Positions 21,574-34,939 of a DNA stretch of 64,000 nt are shown here, piece after piece. Location: NCBI GenBank assembly GCA_009746045.1, contig RPFO01000175.1:3541231-3605230 (forward strand), written 5' to 3'. Position 1 is the first letter of the stretch; each line of letters starts with the position of its first letter. The notes under the pieces were generated by a model. That model saw only the letters and a program-made list of their open reading frames with translations, ran no database searches and had not been told where the DNA came from. The stretch is from Mesostigma viride. Taxonomy: Eukaryota; Streptophyta; Mesostigmatophyceae; Mesostigmatales; Mesostigmataceae. The position numbers and the translations under genes are program-made.

Positions 21574-23272
21574 CCCCTAAATGGTCTGGCTGCCGATTTT
21601 CCGCCTAAAACTGAGTTACAGCCGACACGTCGGCCCCTTCTCGGGGGACCAAATGCCGCGAAAACTATTGAGAATTAGGAAAACTTTAGCTGAGAAGATC
21701 GAAAGTTTATAATTTTCCTCACAGCATGGTACTAGGGTTTGCATACTTCTGACAAAGTTATAGAGGTGTTCTGGCCGGTCAAAGTAGAAGGGGTCAGGGT
21801 ACTTTTTCACGTACAACGTGCATTCCGGAAAACGACGACCTGGCCATGGCGGCTTGCGCCCACGCATGGCATTTACGTTTTCGTTCGAATTTTCTGACCA
21901 AACTCAGGAAATTGATTTTATACGTCCTAAAGATGATACAGGCCAATTTTTGGTTCGCGGGAATGCCATTTGATAGGTGTCGGCAGCGTTCTTGCTGGAA
22001 AAAACTGCGATCAGGCCGGACGATAGAAACGTTGACAGCAATACCTTTCCGGCGTATTTTAAAGGATATATCGGTTTATTTTTACTTGTTATGATGATTT
22101 GTAGTCGTAAACGTGCAAGGGTGGCCAGAAATCGTCGAATCTAGCGACCATGGTGCGCAACTTTGGTGTGCCGCAATGCGCCATTTTCCGGCCACCGCCT
22201 GGGCCAAGGTAATGCCAGCCATGCCAGGTAAAGCTGAGTTATCGTTTTCTTGTCGATGTTTGACGTTTATATATACGTTCTAGCTTGTGTAGCACATTCT
22301 TTCTTCATTATTCATGCTCTTTCTTGACCATGGCCTGGCCCCTTCCTAAAACACCATTCTTAGATGCTTCCCTCAGTCAGTTGACCTGCCATAGTGTGAT
22401 GGTGATAAGTTTTAGAGGCTGTATGGGTTTGAATACCTCCATATATGTTTGTTATACATTTCCCACACATATATTGCATGAGTGTGAGGCAGTTGGCTGG
22501 TCTCTGTGGCATCATCAAGCATGTAACCGGTGAGTAGAAGCTTCCCATTGTCAGCATGTGCCACCAGGTGTGCTGGCCATCACCTGTCAAGCTATAGCAG
22601 CTTAGGCCTAGTTTATCCTTGCTAGGGCAAGCTGAAATAGGCTTAAAATCACTAGTTTGTTGGTGGCTGCCTCCTAGAATGCATGCCTTGCGTAGGGTAT
22701 CCGTACCACGTTACCTACGTGCATGGACAAGGTGGCACCTGCACATAGGTGCCATGTAAGGGCAGTGTGATGATGCAGTTATGTTTCCCCATCATTGTGG
22801 AAGGGAAATGTATTGTGTGGCATGGTTGGGGGCCATATTAGTAGGTATTAGTAGGTAGTATGCCCACCCCTACCCCCTTGGTTGCTTTTTACCAACGGTA
22901 CCCCTATGGGCTGTACTGGGTGTAACTGCTGGTATACCCACCCAAATGATGACCCCAATGGCTCAAACTGTTCAGCAACTAATTGTTTATCATCCCTGAA
23001 GTGGTAGGTGCCTAGCTCTTACAACATAATTCAAAATGCACACTCTACCAAAAATGAAAACGCTCGTCTTGACCCCCCTGACTTTGACGGCAGTTATGCA
23101 TGGCCTACCCTGCATATATGTAAGGTTGTGATATACCAACCCGAAGGGCAACTCATGGACATGCTTGGCCCCCAAGGACAGCCATTGGATATGGGTGGGT
23201 TGGATGGCATCTGGTTTGCAAAATTGTGAAGTTACAGCCGATGCATCGGCAGTATTTCTGCCCATTTAGGGG
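21574..23272. mobile_element. Non-autonomous TTAA-target DNA element (piggyBac-like), family 2
   Basis: A 1,699-bp insertion between duplicated TTAA sites (21570-21573 and 23273-23276). The terminal inverted repeats begin CCCCTAAATGG at both ends. Near each end lies a short palindrome: GCCGACACGTCGGC at 21621-21634 and GCCGATGCATCGGC at 23237-23250. TTAA duplication with termini starting CCC is the piggyBac signature. No transposase frame is present. It lies in the 3' region of copia-like fossil 0. Confidence 0.75.
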
Positions 23273-23555
23273 TTAAGTCCTGGCGACTCTTCTGAAACCC
23301 CATGGGGAGGGCCAGGCATGATTCTCAGCTGGTAGGAGTGCATTCCACACCAACTCCTGTCCAGGAGGGTGTACCTAACCCTGAAGGACCGGTTGTCAAC
23401 CAGTAAGCACCAGTCACCACTTGGTACTTTGGTCAAACAACCCACTGGGGACACCCAAGCAAGCTGAAGCAAGGCCTGGTCTCTATGGCCGCCCGTGTAA
23501 GGGGTCCATGAGCCCACGGAGCAGGGGGTACTGCCGCTCCGCCTTCTCCTCCAGC

Positions 23556-24065
23556 TTAATTGGTGAGGGCATCTGCAGGGTTGTCCACACCAGGCACATG
23601 TTCAATGTGAGCTAGGTAGGACATCTCCTTGAGCAGCAAATAATCAAGGTCCCTGCTCCTGGCCAGCTGCCTGTGCACAAATTGCACCATGCCCATGCTA
23701 TCAGTCCTCACCAGTGTGTGCAGCTGCAACCTACAGGAAGCCACTTGACATAGCTGGTAGAAGAGCTCCCTCAAGTAAAGAGCAGTATGCAGCCCTTCAC
23801 AGATTGCCCTGCACTCAGCAATATCACTGCTGGGTGTAACCCTGTTCTGCAACCGACTGTACCAGGTAACAAGTGAGGTGTGATCTTGCTCCAGGGTAAC
23901 TAATGCTGTTGCCCTGCCCCTGACCTCTGTGACTTTCTTATTGTCCATAGAACTGTCCACATAGAGGATCATGTCAAGGGGCTTGTACAAATCCACAGGA
24001 CCCAGTATAAGAGGGGGAGACATCATGACAGCCTGCACCACTCTCTCAGCATGCACCCACCTCAA
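23556..24065 (-). pseudogene. Copia fossil 0: RNase H
   Basis: Contains ILYVDSSMDNKKVTEVRGRA, the SSDIAECRAICEGLHTALYL block, VRTDSMGMVQFVHRQLARSR and a terminal NPADALT, all typical of Ty1/copia RNase H. Closely related to the RNase H of the element at 28536-37705. Confidence 0.8.
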
Positions 24066-25617
24066 CTAGCTGGGAATCAGTAAGTCGACTCAAGACCAGC
24101 AAGTCAGGGGCACATATACTTGCAAGCCATGCCAGCATGCCCCTGATGGTAGCACACCTAGCCTGCGTGATGGGCTCCTGCAATGCATCTACAATCTGCT
24201 GTGGATAGTCCTTACCACCCTCCATCTTGATGAACCACGAGCCCTTCGCCTGGAACAACGTAGCCTGCATGCCACAGAAGACCATAGGCTCATTCTCCAC
24301 CATGTGCTGTATCTTACCTAGCTCAAACCGCTTCTGGATCTTGGCCAAAACAGCCTCAACCCAGTCTGGTGGACCTATGAGATGCAGGTCATCACCATGC
24401 AGTGAGGCAAAGACAGGGAGGCCATTGTGTGACCCTTGGAACAAACAGGGATCCACTGAAGACACAGAAAAGCCACAAGTATTCTTCAAGAACTTCTTGT
24501 GCATGCCAGGGGTTACCTTGACCTCTGATGAGTTGGCACTAGAAGGCAAAGGCAGCCTCCCCCTTGAAAGATATCACTATTCCCAGGGTCTTGCAGTGGC
24601 GGTGAAGGCTGTTAAGAGTCAGCATGCTGAGGGTCCGCAAGGTCAGGAGCCCATAGCTGAGGACCTGTTGATAATCCCAACCACCTTTGATCCACGGCAG
24701 TTAGGGGTAAACAGGTACCAGATAGCTGCTCACAGTCCGATTCCCTGGCGCCAGCTAGTCGAGATGATGCAAAGCCCCAAGATGGCTAAGGCATGGACTC
24801 TTGGCTTTGTTGCTTCTGGGCATGAGTGGATAGTTTCCAACTGTGCAGAACCTGTGGATGAGCTGCCAGAAGTTCACCAGCTGCTCAGATTGATGTTTGT
24901 CCTCAAGCTCAAGGAGGTAGATGGTGTCCAGGTGCCACATGTCAGACCAGTTGTAACCGAGTATCATGGCACTGGCCAGTTGTTAGATGAGGAGCTCTAT
25001 ACTCCAGGGATGCTGCATGACACGTGGAGGATTCTGCTGTGTATATTTCTGTCTTTTCTGACAAGAAGTTCTGACCCAGTATGGCAGGCCCCTGATAGCC
25101 CTCTACCACACAGAACGTGGTGGGCACCCCTAAGATAGGCACACTCACTTCCCCTAGGATCTTCATGGACACCTTTCCTGAGAAATCAGACACAGCAAGG
25201 CAACTGGGATGGGACATCTGCAAGCCTACAGCATCCTCTTCCCTGATGACAGACACCTGTGAGTTGGTATCCACCTCCATGGTAGCTGCCCAGCACGACC
25301 CCCACCCCGTGAGCTTGGATACCTTGGGATCATGTTTGCTGCGCATGAGTGCTCGGATGACGTCCGCCATGAGAGGCCCCCGGGCCTTAGGTGGCTGCCC
25401 CGTCCCCTCTGGCCTTGTGACAGTTGCTTCAGCAGCCTCTTCCTGCTCGTCATCCTCCAGCAGGGACAGACCATCATCCACCACCAGAGGATTGTTAGCT
25501 GCTGCTGCCTGGCTCTGGCCTGGCTCCTCAACCCAGCTGGGAGGGCCTGGCCCGGCCGTCTGCAGGCCAGATTGCATGTGGCCTTCTCTCTTTGACATGA
25601 GCCCAGGACAACCTGTA
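24046..25617 (-). pseudogene. Copia fossil 0: protease-like and reverse transcriptase regions
   Basis: In reading order: a protease-like domain (MEVDTNSQVSVI and GPAILGQNFL), then reverse transcriptase with VDPCLFQG, LPVFASLHGDDLHLIG and MVFCGMQATL. The protease lies downstream of integrase, which for this element is on the other side of the nested insertion (40967-41950). Broken. Confidence 0.75.
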
Positions 25618-25622
25618 CACGT

Positions 25623-25967
25623 AGTTGAGTAACTCTAGAGCCCTAGGATCTGGCTCTGAGTTCCCCATGTCCGTCCGCACGCCTTCCGCTAGCGTCCGCT
25701 CAGCCGCCGGCTATAATCCGGCGGTCCGATGCGGGCGACCGGTCTAAGGGCGGCGCCTAGGGCCGGCGCCACCTAGGCCCCAGTCCGGGGCCTTATCCGG
25801 GTCAGTACGGACGGCTAGCTTGTCCCACGGTTACGGCTAACCGGATAGGGTTCGCTGGCTAAGACATAAACCAGTGGTGGGCCAGCTCCGACGGCAGTTC
25901 TCTGTGTTCACCTTATCCCAAGCTCAACGTGACCGACCGCCATAGCTGAGCCGGTCGGGCTTTAACT
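25623..25967 (+). repeat. 5' LTR of copia-like element 1
   Basis: 345 bp, starting AGTTGAG and ending TTTAACT, matching 40617-40961 except for one G/A difference. The ends are fixed by the CACGT duplication and by divergence of both flanks. It does not start TG or end CA. Confidence 0.95.
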
Positions 25968-26110
25968 TGTATTCATAAAAATCCCGATGGCTTCCGGTAC
26001 ACGGAGCCGCACGGGCGAACACACAGATACGCCAAGTGGCGAGGCCGCAGGGTCCGTCCTGCCACGCTTTAGTGCGGACGAGGCCACGAGGTTGATGCAA
26101 ACCCTCGTGC

Positions 26111-28535
26111 ATGGCGCAACCTGAACTGGCCAAGCAGTTCAAGCATCTGATGCTTGCTGCTGACGATGCACTAAATCGCGGCCCTCTCAAGCAAACGGAG
26201 GTGCCCGCTGATCTACCGGCCGACTATACGGCGGACGACGCAGCAGATTTTCTAGCTGCTCTCAAGCGTCTGCGCGATGGACGCGCAGACAAAGATTCGG
26301 AGCTGATTGGCAAGTTCCGTGCAGTATTCTGCAGTACAACAAAGCACCCAAACATTGCCAATCTAGTTCGCATTGCGGACGACAACAAACAAACCTGGGA
26401 AGTTTTTTACAACGGTCTAGATGCCCACTTGTCGCGGTCTAAGGAAGAGGCCGACGAGCAAGCCTTCAACGACTTCGAGGGCTATGCAGTTAATAAGGCA
26501 AATTTGCCCGGGGCTGCACGTGATTTCCAGGTCTTCGTGCACAAGCACAAGCTGCTAGATACACTCAAGCCCATTTTCCTGTGCAATCGATTTCTCAAGA
26601 AATGCGACCTGTCGTCGGATGTGCATCTGACCATAGCGACGGAACTCAAAAAGAAGAGTGCCGTCAGTTTCGACGAGGGCATGCTGTATTTGATCTCATG
26701 CTTCAAGAGTGCGCAGTCCAAGCCGGCTGCCTCGGCTGCTCTGCCATCCCTGCGCAAGGTGGATGCCGGCGCGTCTTCTTCTTCAGGCGCAGAGGCTCCC
26801 ATTACGCGGTCGGAGCTTACGGCCATCCTGAAAAAGGTCGTCGGCCACGGCAACAACGGGGGCCAGCGAGGGCGCAAGCGCGGGCATGGTGGCGACGCCA
26901 AGCAGGGTGATAATCCCCCGGCCAAGCGGCAGCAGGGGGCGTCTACTGACCGCAAGCAACGCTGTGAGCGCTGCTTCGGACGTCGCCATGTCCGGGATGA
27001 CTGCCGAGTTCGCCCGGACCTGGAGCTCGAGGACAACCTTTGCCGCAAGTGCCATGACGTTCTGCGTGGTCACAGCGTGGAGGCGTGCAAGGCCAAGCGC
27101 ATCGTCGTCCACGGCACACGCGAGGAGTGGGCAGAGCGACGGGCAGCACGAAAGTCAGGTGAGAGCACGCTCGATACCCCTTCTTTTGCTCAATGCGTCA
27201 CGCTGAACCGGGCCGTCGTAGAGCCTGACGTCGTTCCTAAAAGCAACGTGACTGCATCCTCTGTCTCCTTCCGTGATGTGCTCATGCAATCCGTTGATGC
27301 TGCTCTGGCTCTGTCGCGCCAGGATCACGTGCTTCCTGAGCACGGGTCTACAATGCGTGACCTAAGCAATGTGGTGTCTTCTAGGTCGGGTGTGTACAAC
27401 GCCGAGCGACCAAGCACTACTGCAGCACCCCAGCTAGATACTGGGGCGGTTGGGCCTATGAGGAATGTTGTGACAGTGCAAGAGAATGCTGGGCGGGCAG
27501 ATGTTCTCGGTACACACCACCCTAGTGTGGATCTTCACATTGGCAAGGTGCTCACACGGGCGGCCTTTCGTGCAGCCTCTGAAGCTGCCCAGTTAGCCAA
27601 TGTCACTACCCCAGTAGTCACCCCACCTGTTGAGAACCCTGACAATGCCACTGCACCTCAGGCTGTCACCCTGAAACTGCTAGCATACCAGATGCACCGT
27701 GCATACGGGCATGAGGCCCAAGCCGAGGTAGAGGGGGCACACATGTTGGGGGCACCTTTATACAACGAGCTGAAGAATGTGCGTGCTCAGTGTCCTGCCT
27801 GCATCAAGATCAGGAAGAAGTCGCGTAGGCGGCATGCCAAGACTCCACCCTTGGAGCGAGGGTACCTTGTGGGGGATGTCATGCACATGGAAGGGGGGGA
27901 CACCTATTTCATAGTCAAGGATAGGTTCAGCAAGGTCACCTACATTGAGCCGCTGCCCCACATGTATGAGGCTGACCTGCACAGGGCTATCAAGATCAGC
28001 CTGGCTTTCTTTCATCCCGTAGTGGAGCTCATGCTAGACCAGCAGTTCCGCTGTGTGCAAGGTTTGCCGGGGATGGAGGCCGTGGTCATCGTGGGGCGGG
28101 AGGATCACGGCAATATGGGCATGATAGATCGCACTGTAAGCTATGTCAAGACTGTGGCAGCCAAGCGACAGGATAACCCACATGGCAAATCCTACGCGGT
28201 CAAGACGGCGTGGTGCAAGGAGCTCATGCATGTGTGCAACCATAGGCACGTGCTTGATGTCAAGGGCTTTGGGTTAGTCACGCCTCGGGGGCTGTCAGCG
28301 GGCACCTACTCACCCGAGGTAGTAGAGGCATACCAGCAGCATCTACAGGATACCGCCGCCAAGCTGCGGCTCAAGGATGCCACGCTGCCTGATTTGTCTA
28401 GCGCTTTTGAGGTCGGGCAGTTGGTCATGTTCCACAAGGAGAGCTCGCCCAGCGGCAAACGGGGCACCATGCAGGGGCCTGGGGCCATCACAAAGTTAGA
28501 CTGGCCGCTGCGGGTCATAGACATAGAGTGGAATG
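26111..28535 (+). CDS. Copia-like element 1: gag and integrase
   Basis: A long open frame running up to the nested insertion. The gag part carries two zinc knuckles, CERCFGRRHVRDDC and CRKCHDVLRGHSVEAC (about residues 285-325), after a basic, lysine-rich stretch. The integrase part has a zinc-binding region (HRAYGHEAQ...CPACIKIRKK), the core beginning YLVGDVMHMEGGD, and a C-terminal SH3-like region containing VGQLVMFHKESSPSGKRG. Protease is not between gag and integrase, where it lies in ordinary copia elements. Confidence 0.8.
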
Positions 28536-29152
28536 AGTTGTGAGGATGAGAATGCCACGAATTCCGCCATGGTTCTTGCAGGAAGTTGCCTTTATTATTA
28601 ACAAGGAAACACAGACGTAAGTCACGTCACTTCCAAGACTGCACGCAGCACAGGCGACAGGGTCGCAGTGCCAAGAGAACGTGCACGCAAGAACTAGCGT
28701 CCCAGTGTGACCAAGTCACTCATATAGCTTGCTAGGGACGCGTCCAAGTATTCAGCTGCACTGTCACAGCTGAACTGTCAATCAATTGATTACACAGACT
28801 CTGGCACGCCTTTGGCGCGCAGATCTATCAATTGTCCATACGGCTAGTCCTGTGGACCTATCCGTACACTAGTCAGCATCAATTGTCTCATAGGTCCTGG
28901 CGCGCTACAGTGCGCCTACCTATCAATTGACCATCAAGTCCTGTACAAGTCCTGTCAACGTCCTGCGGACTATCAAAGTGACACTTGTACATCCTGTGTC
29001 CGTACGCGCCCACAGTGGCGCGCCGGGTACTGTCGGCACAGCTTAGGAAACGTCATAACTTTTACGTTCCTTAACCAAATGAGGCGTTCAAGGTGCCGTT
29101 GGAAAGAGCGTAACAATCTCTATCCATCTAACGTAAATCCTTTACGTTAACT
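28536..29152 (-). repeat. 3' LTR of copia-like element 2
   Basis: 617 bp, AGTTGTGAGG...GTTAACT on the plus strand. On the coding strand it carries AATAAA near 28592-28600. It differs from 37089-37705 at about four positions. Confidence 0.92.
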
Positions 29153-30102
29153 CCAATCCCTTCTTTTCTTTAGGGATCACATCCCCTGCCAGGGACCCTT
29201 GAAGTAGCTTGAAATGTCCTTCACTCCAGCTTGAAGCTTGAACAGATGTCTTTAATGGCCATTGCCATTCCCCCAGCCCTTTCTTTTAAGGAACTGGAAA
29301 AGAAACAGATCTGCCACAGGGAAAACCATTCCATGAGAAATGGATAAAAACCTATGGAAGTGGCATTACAGAGTACCACCAGATATTAGAAGCACACAAA
29401 ATTAAATACATACAGGTTAATTCTATGAGGTCTTCTCCAGGAATTAATCCCATCACCTCGGTAGAGCCTCCAGTACAATGACCTTCTGGCGGTGAGTTAC
29501 ATTAATCCCAGATACTAATCCCATAAAACCCAGTACATATTCAATATAAGTACAATAAATCCATGACAATTAAAATACCACTTGACAAAGTAAGGCGTAT
29601 TACAATAGTTTGCCTGTCATTCTCTCAACAGGGGTCTATTGGCGCCCGTCTTACGGCGCCCGTCTACTTGCCAGATGGTAAACTGCCACAGCAAACAAAT
29701 GACAAAATGAAACACATAGGCAACAATTAAATCCTGCCCTGGGGAACTAGGGAAGTCTGAACAGGCAAACACCTGAACAGGCCAGCTTGTAGAAACATAA
29801 TACCAGGGAATCGAACCCCGCCCTATAAACCCCAGAATAAAGGTTCCCAGACCATTGTGAGAAGTATGTACAAATATACATTTCTTTTAAAATAGAATAC
29901 ATGGTCTGTAATGGACCTGTCAACCTTGTGTAGTCAACAGCATGAACCCCAGCCAAAGCCTGGCTGTATCCTGATTAAAATCAGAGTGAGTGTACCATGG
30001 TCCATGAGCCTTAGTACAGACTAAAATACAGGTATTATGCCAGTCACAATGCTGACACTACCACACAATCTGCTCTCCAATGCCCTATAACCAGGTACCA
30101 GC
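29153..30102 (-). other. 3' UTR of copia-like element 2
   Basis: It lies between the RNase H stop and the LTR. It contains, on the coding strand, a tRNA T-arm/B-box-like motif GGTTCGATTCC (29807-29817) and paired GGCGCC motifs (29641-29660). Both have counterparts in the 3' region of fossil 0 (21278-21288 and 21120-21141). A purine tract precedes the LTR. Confidence 0.55.
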
Positions 30103-30970
30103 TTAGACAGCTTGCTGAGATGGGTCCATCAGAGACTGAAGAACCTTGTATTGCACTGCTGCCTTCTGCACTAGTTTGGTCAAAGCATCAGCAGGATTGT
30201 CAACCCCAGGGATATGCTCAATATTGGCCAAGGAGGACAATTCCTTAAGAAGGAGATAATCCAAGTCCCTACTTCTGGCCATCTGCCTGTGCACAAACTG
30301 CACCATCCCCATGGAGTCTGTTTTTAGAAGAGTGGTAACCTGAAGTGGCCAAGGAGTGTTAGAAGTCATCTGATGAAGCAACTCCTTTAGATAAAGGCTT
30401 GTGTGAATGCCTTCACAAATAGCCCTGCATTCTGCCACATCACTGCTGACAGCCACCCGTTTGTGCAGGCGACTAAACCAGCTCACCAAACTCCCCAGGC
30501 CTTCCTGTCTGAGCACAAAGAGCCCTGCAGCCCTGCCCCTGACCTTGGAGACCTGCCTGCTGTCCATTGAGCTATCCACATACAGCTCCATGCAAATGGG
30601 TTGTGATAAATCCACTGCAGACAACAGAATGCCAGATGAAGCCCTGACCTGATCAGCCACCTTGGCAGACCCTAGCTCCACCAGCATGTCATCAGGCAAC
30701 CTGGCTATGACCATAAGGTCTGGCCTGGAAATGCCTGCCACCCAAGCAACCATGCCCCTCACCATGGGACACAGTGCCTGTGTGATGACTGGAGGAAGCT
30801 TGCTAATGAGGGTCTCTTGATAATCATTGCCCCCCACCAGCAGCATACGCCATTCTCCCCCCTTCTTCACCAGTGTGGCCTCCATGCCTACAAACAGCAG
30901 AGGCTCATTCTCCACCTGCCATTGCTCCCTACCCAGAGGAAACTTGGACTTAATGATGGAGATCAGCTCC
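30103..30970 (-). pseudogene. Copia-like element 2: end of reverse transcriptase and RNase H
   Basis: Holds VENEPLLFVGMEATLVKKGG, CMELYVDSSMDSRQVSKVRG, VSSDVAECRAICEGIHTSLYL, LLKTDSMGMVQFVHRQMARSR and VDNPADALTK. It is separated from the rest of pol by the TTAA element at 30975-32321. Confidence 0.85.
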
Positions 30971-30974
30971 TTAA

Positions 30975-32321
30975 CCCATACTCCGTCAGGCCATTTTTGG
31001 CACTTTCAGACCCCTAAAATTGCCAAAAATCATAACTCATAGACCACAACTCCAAATACCCCCAACCAAGATGCTAGGAGTATCTACACTTCAAGGGCTT
31101 TCATAATATGCAATAATATCATGAGTCTAATTAGTCCTTTGGATGATACCTTCAGTCAAAGTGAGCCAAAAGACGATCATTTTGTGCCAAGAAAAAGTAT
31201 ACCCCCCCCCCTTCTACTGAGGGGAGGGTCAGAAACCTCAAACCCAACATTGGACAATTTAGTTGGATAGTCCAATGGTGCTTTCCTTTGGTCAAACTAC
31301 CCGGATAGCCCATTTGACCCATACCATGCCCGCGTTTACGTGTGTGGCTTACGCGCGCGCAAACAGCCAACTATGCCATGCCATACAATGATGCAATAGA
31401 ATTGACCACAATAGACTGCCAAATATGCTGGAATACAAATATGAAGCCACCTGACACTCACTGAACGGTATCCCCCCAAGAAATGCCACAAACTGTGCAA
31501 CATAATGGCTAATACCCCTCCTTGAGCAGGCATGGAAGGCAGTTGCAATTACCACTAATATATCCACCATCAGACATGCATGAACGTACGAGTTTCCATG
31601 CAACCAACACGGAAACGAATCGCCGCACCTGCCTCGATCACGACCTGGCCGGGTTCCGCTGGCCGACATGCTCATACGTCCCGGATACTGATGCTAGTGG
31701 CACAGGCAGCCATATCCGCTCTATCCATGCATCCGTCATGATAACCATGTTGATTTATCTATGCAAAGATGACGTCTAACGCGTCGACGTTCCCAGCAGA
31801 TGGTGCCTGCGGACTTCCGTAAAACAATGTAAGGCCCAGGCGGAAAGAAGCTACCAAGAAACCAAAAAGAAACCGGCGATACCAAACGGGACGTCTCTTC
31901 TGATGGTGGCGACCAAGACAGAGATAATAACCACTGCGTATTTTCACAGTTCCGTGAATCTGATAATTCTTGACGAACCAACATAATGCATCATCGTTCA
32001 GGGGTCATCATCTGACCCATTTCAAGCTGCGGAACCCCAAATTTCCACCAAATGGCACGTTGACAGCCATATCTCGCTATCCGCGCGCGCAACGGTCAAA
32101 AATGTTAGCAAAAGTCACGTGATGCACACCCTGGCAACGTGGTATTTAGGTGGCTATGGCGCAATTATCCCACCAACCTATGCATTTACGTTCACATTGG
32201 GTCTGTCCCGAGTTGCCTGACCACTTACATCCGTACCCGATGGCGCGGCGCTCGCGCAATATTTTGCCACGTGGCGGGGGGTGCAAGTGTATCCAAATGG
32301 ATACACTTGACGGAGTATGGG
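30975..32321. mobile_element. Non-autonomous TTAA-target DNA element (piggyBac-like), family 1, copy 1
   Basis: A 1,347-bp insertion between duplicated TTAA sites (30971-30974, 32322-32325). The terminal inverted repeats are CCCATACTCCGTCA. Beside the right terminus lies an 11-bp-stem palindrome with a 4-base loop (32284-32309). Its left third is clearly homologous to 48714-50056 (for example CATAACTCATAGACCACAAC against CATAACTCATAGGCCACAAC). No transposase frame. Confidence 0.85.
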
Positions 32322-32335
32322 TTAAGCCACGACGT

Positions 32336-34939
32336 GGGAGCTATCAGATGTAGGTCATCCCCGTGCAGCGAAGCATACACTGGCAGGCCTTCCCATTGCC
32401 CCAGAAACAGACAGGGGTCTACAGGAGAGACCTTCAAGTTGCAATGCTCCTTCAGGAAACGGTTGAGAGTCTCCCTCCAGATTATTGGACTTGACCTCAG
32501 GCCCTCCAGGCCCTTGAGGATTTTAAGGAACTCCGTGTGGATGTCCCTTTTCCATACAGCAGGCACCCTGACATAGAAAGGCGTCTTGCCCTCCCACTTT
32601 TCCTGTGCCACATCTGCATCACCCTCCAGAAATGCCCTCTTGAAGTCTACCACCACTGAGCCATAGTCCAAGCCCTTGTTGAGAAGGCCTAGAAATACAC
32701 ACAGCAGCAGCCTCCAAGTATCATGCAACATGCCAGGGGTATACAACTCCTCAGCAGTGCACTCACCAGTACCCTTGAACTCATTCAGCACTGGCCTGAC
32801 ATGTGGTACCTTGACCCCGTCCACCTCCTTCATCTTGATGACAAACTTGAGCTTGAGTAGACGTCGTGCAGGAGGCAGGTCATTGACAGGTTCCACGCAT
32901 TTCTTGGAGATCCAGTCCTCCCCAGATTTAATCAGACCCAGTGTTACCTGGGGACACATAATGGGAGAGGACATGAGCTTCACCAGGCCTTGGTAGTTGA
33001 TAGGGCTGTGTCCAGCAAGTGAGTGAGGACCAATGCCCAAACTGCTTGGATGACTAGCAGCTGGCAGTATGAGGTCATCAACCAAGGGCTCCTGCCCCTG
33101 GCACACTTGCACACGCTTAACCGTCCTGGTTACTGCACGTGATAGGTGAGTGGTCCTGAAATTAATCAGTGGGACCTGACCAGCCCCTTCCTTAGTCAGG
33201 AGAGAGGACGTGATCACTACCCCATCCTGGCATAGGAAATTCTGCCCCAGAAGAGCAGGTCCTTGATAGCCCTCCAAGACACAAAAAGCAGTGTCCTGTC
33301 CAAGGATAGGAATGAATACCTCACCCAGTACCTTCACGTGTACCCCGCCACTGAAGTCAGACACAAACTGATAGCTGGGTTCAGACATGCTGTACCCTGC
33401 TGCAGCCCTGGTCCCAATGATGGAAACCTGAGAATTAGTGTCTACCTCTAAGGCAGTGTCCAGCCCCAGATTGCCATGCCACCTGAGCTTGGCTACCTTG
33501 GGCTGCTTCTTGGCCCTTTGTAGAGCCCCAATCAATCCAGCCAAACTTGTCCCCCTGGGCTTGGTTAGTGCCTTGGGCTTGACAGTTGACTCCCCAGCTG
33601 TTGACCTTGCAGCCTGTTCAACAAGTACCTCTGCAACCTGGCCAGGGCTGACAGATTCCCCTGCAACAGATGTGGTCGTTGCGTCAGTGATGTCACCTGG
33701 GACCTGAAAATCCTGCAGATCCTGTGAGCCTTGTGCCTGACTGCCCTCATTCATCAGGTTAGGCTTGACATATGACCAACTCAGCCGGTGTACATGCTTT
33801 GGTTCGTCCTCCATGCTGACCAAGCATGCGTGGCTAGCTTCATCAACCTGGGTAACCACCCCAGGACTCCAGCTACCACGTTTGCCATAAAGGCTAGGTT
33901 CCTTCCAAGCTAGGACCTTCTGACCCACTTGTGGCTCCAGCATCTTCCAACCCCGGTCCTTCTCCCTCAGCTTGGCAAAGGTGACATGTGCAGCATGTTT
34001 CCAGCCCTCCAGCACATGTGGTGGGCACAGGCCATGATATAGACCCATTGGGCTGACAGCAACTCCATCATAGTAGAAGTTAACCCTGCTGTTCAGCTGC
34101 TGCTCCACGTTCCTCAGCCATGCACTCCTGACAAGTGCAGGTGCAGACAAGGGTACCCAGTCTTCAGAGATGATCAATTTCTTGACCTCCTGGATTGCCC
34201 TCTCGATAGCACCCTGCTGCCCATGAGCCTCCCTAGGTGTAACCAGCAACTCAGGAAGGGTAGGATCACCCTTGAGATGCTGAAACTGCATGTCCACCTG
34301 GATCCTTGTGGTAGGAAACTTGGCTCTTACATTCTGCAGGGCAGCCAGCAAGTACCTGTTCTTCATAGAAGGTAAATGCTCCAGCACCTTGTATTTCGTG
34401 TACCTGTCCACGCACACCAACAGTTGCATGCCCCTGATGTGTTGGATATCACACTGCAGATCACCAATGCTCTGAGGTAGAGCTTTGGCATGTGATTTCC
34501 TGGGCTTGTTGGAGGACAACTGGCACTTACACCGTGAGGCAGCTTGCTGACACGCCTTAAGAAGGGGTGCCCTGCCCATACGGAAGGCAAAGTTGTTTGA
34601 CAGAGAAGTGGCATGCCCAAACATGTTGTGGATTCGGGCACCCAACTCCTGGTACACAGAGGAAGCAGTCCCTGGCACAGTCAGGACTGTGCTGTCAGGT
34701 TGTCCAGCATCACCATGCTGACTTCCATCCTGTTCTGACTCAGAGCCTGAGTCACCCTGCTCATGCCCAACACCTGGACCGCCAGCAGGGACCACATGCA
34801 TACCACCAGAGGCCTTCACACCCCTCTGTGGTTGTACATTGGTTTCTCTCAAAATGAGAGGTCCACCCTCGTGCCCAGCACGAGGATGCATGGGGTCAGA
34901 CATTCTTACAGCTGCACCAGCTGTCAAGGACGTCTTCAT
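32336..34939 (-). CDS. Copia-like element 2: integrase, protease-like domain, reverse transcriptase
   Basis: One long open frame showing the domain order directly. About residues 90-135 are the integrase zinc region (IHNMFGHATS...CKCQ). Residues about 150-340 are the integrase core (DIQHIRGMQLLVCVDRY, QVDMQFQHL, REAHGQQGAIERAIQEVK) and C-terminal region (GKRGSWSPGVVTQVD). Residues about 500-590 are a protease-like domain (LEVDTNSQVSIIG, GPALLGQNFL). From about 640 comes reverse transcriptase (VVVDFKRAFLEGDADVAQ, VDPCLFLG, VYASLHGDDLHLIAP). The frame runs on into the TTAA element. Confidence 0.88.

Noticed and set aside
29807-29840. Complete tRNA gene on the minus strand
   Set aside because: Only a T-arm-like motif is present. 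No acceptor stem partner, D arm or anticodon arm could be placed at the right distances.
31349-31675. Open frame inside TTAA element copy 1, with a similar one in copy 2
   Set aside because: The similarity is explained by the DNA homology of the two copies. Amino-acid identity is no better than expected and no transposase motif is present.
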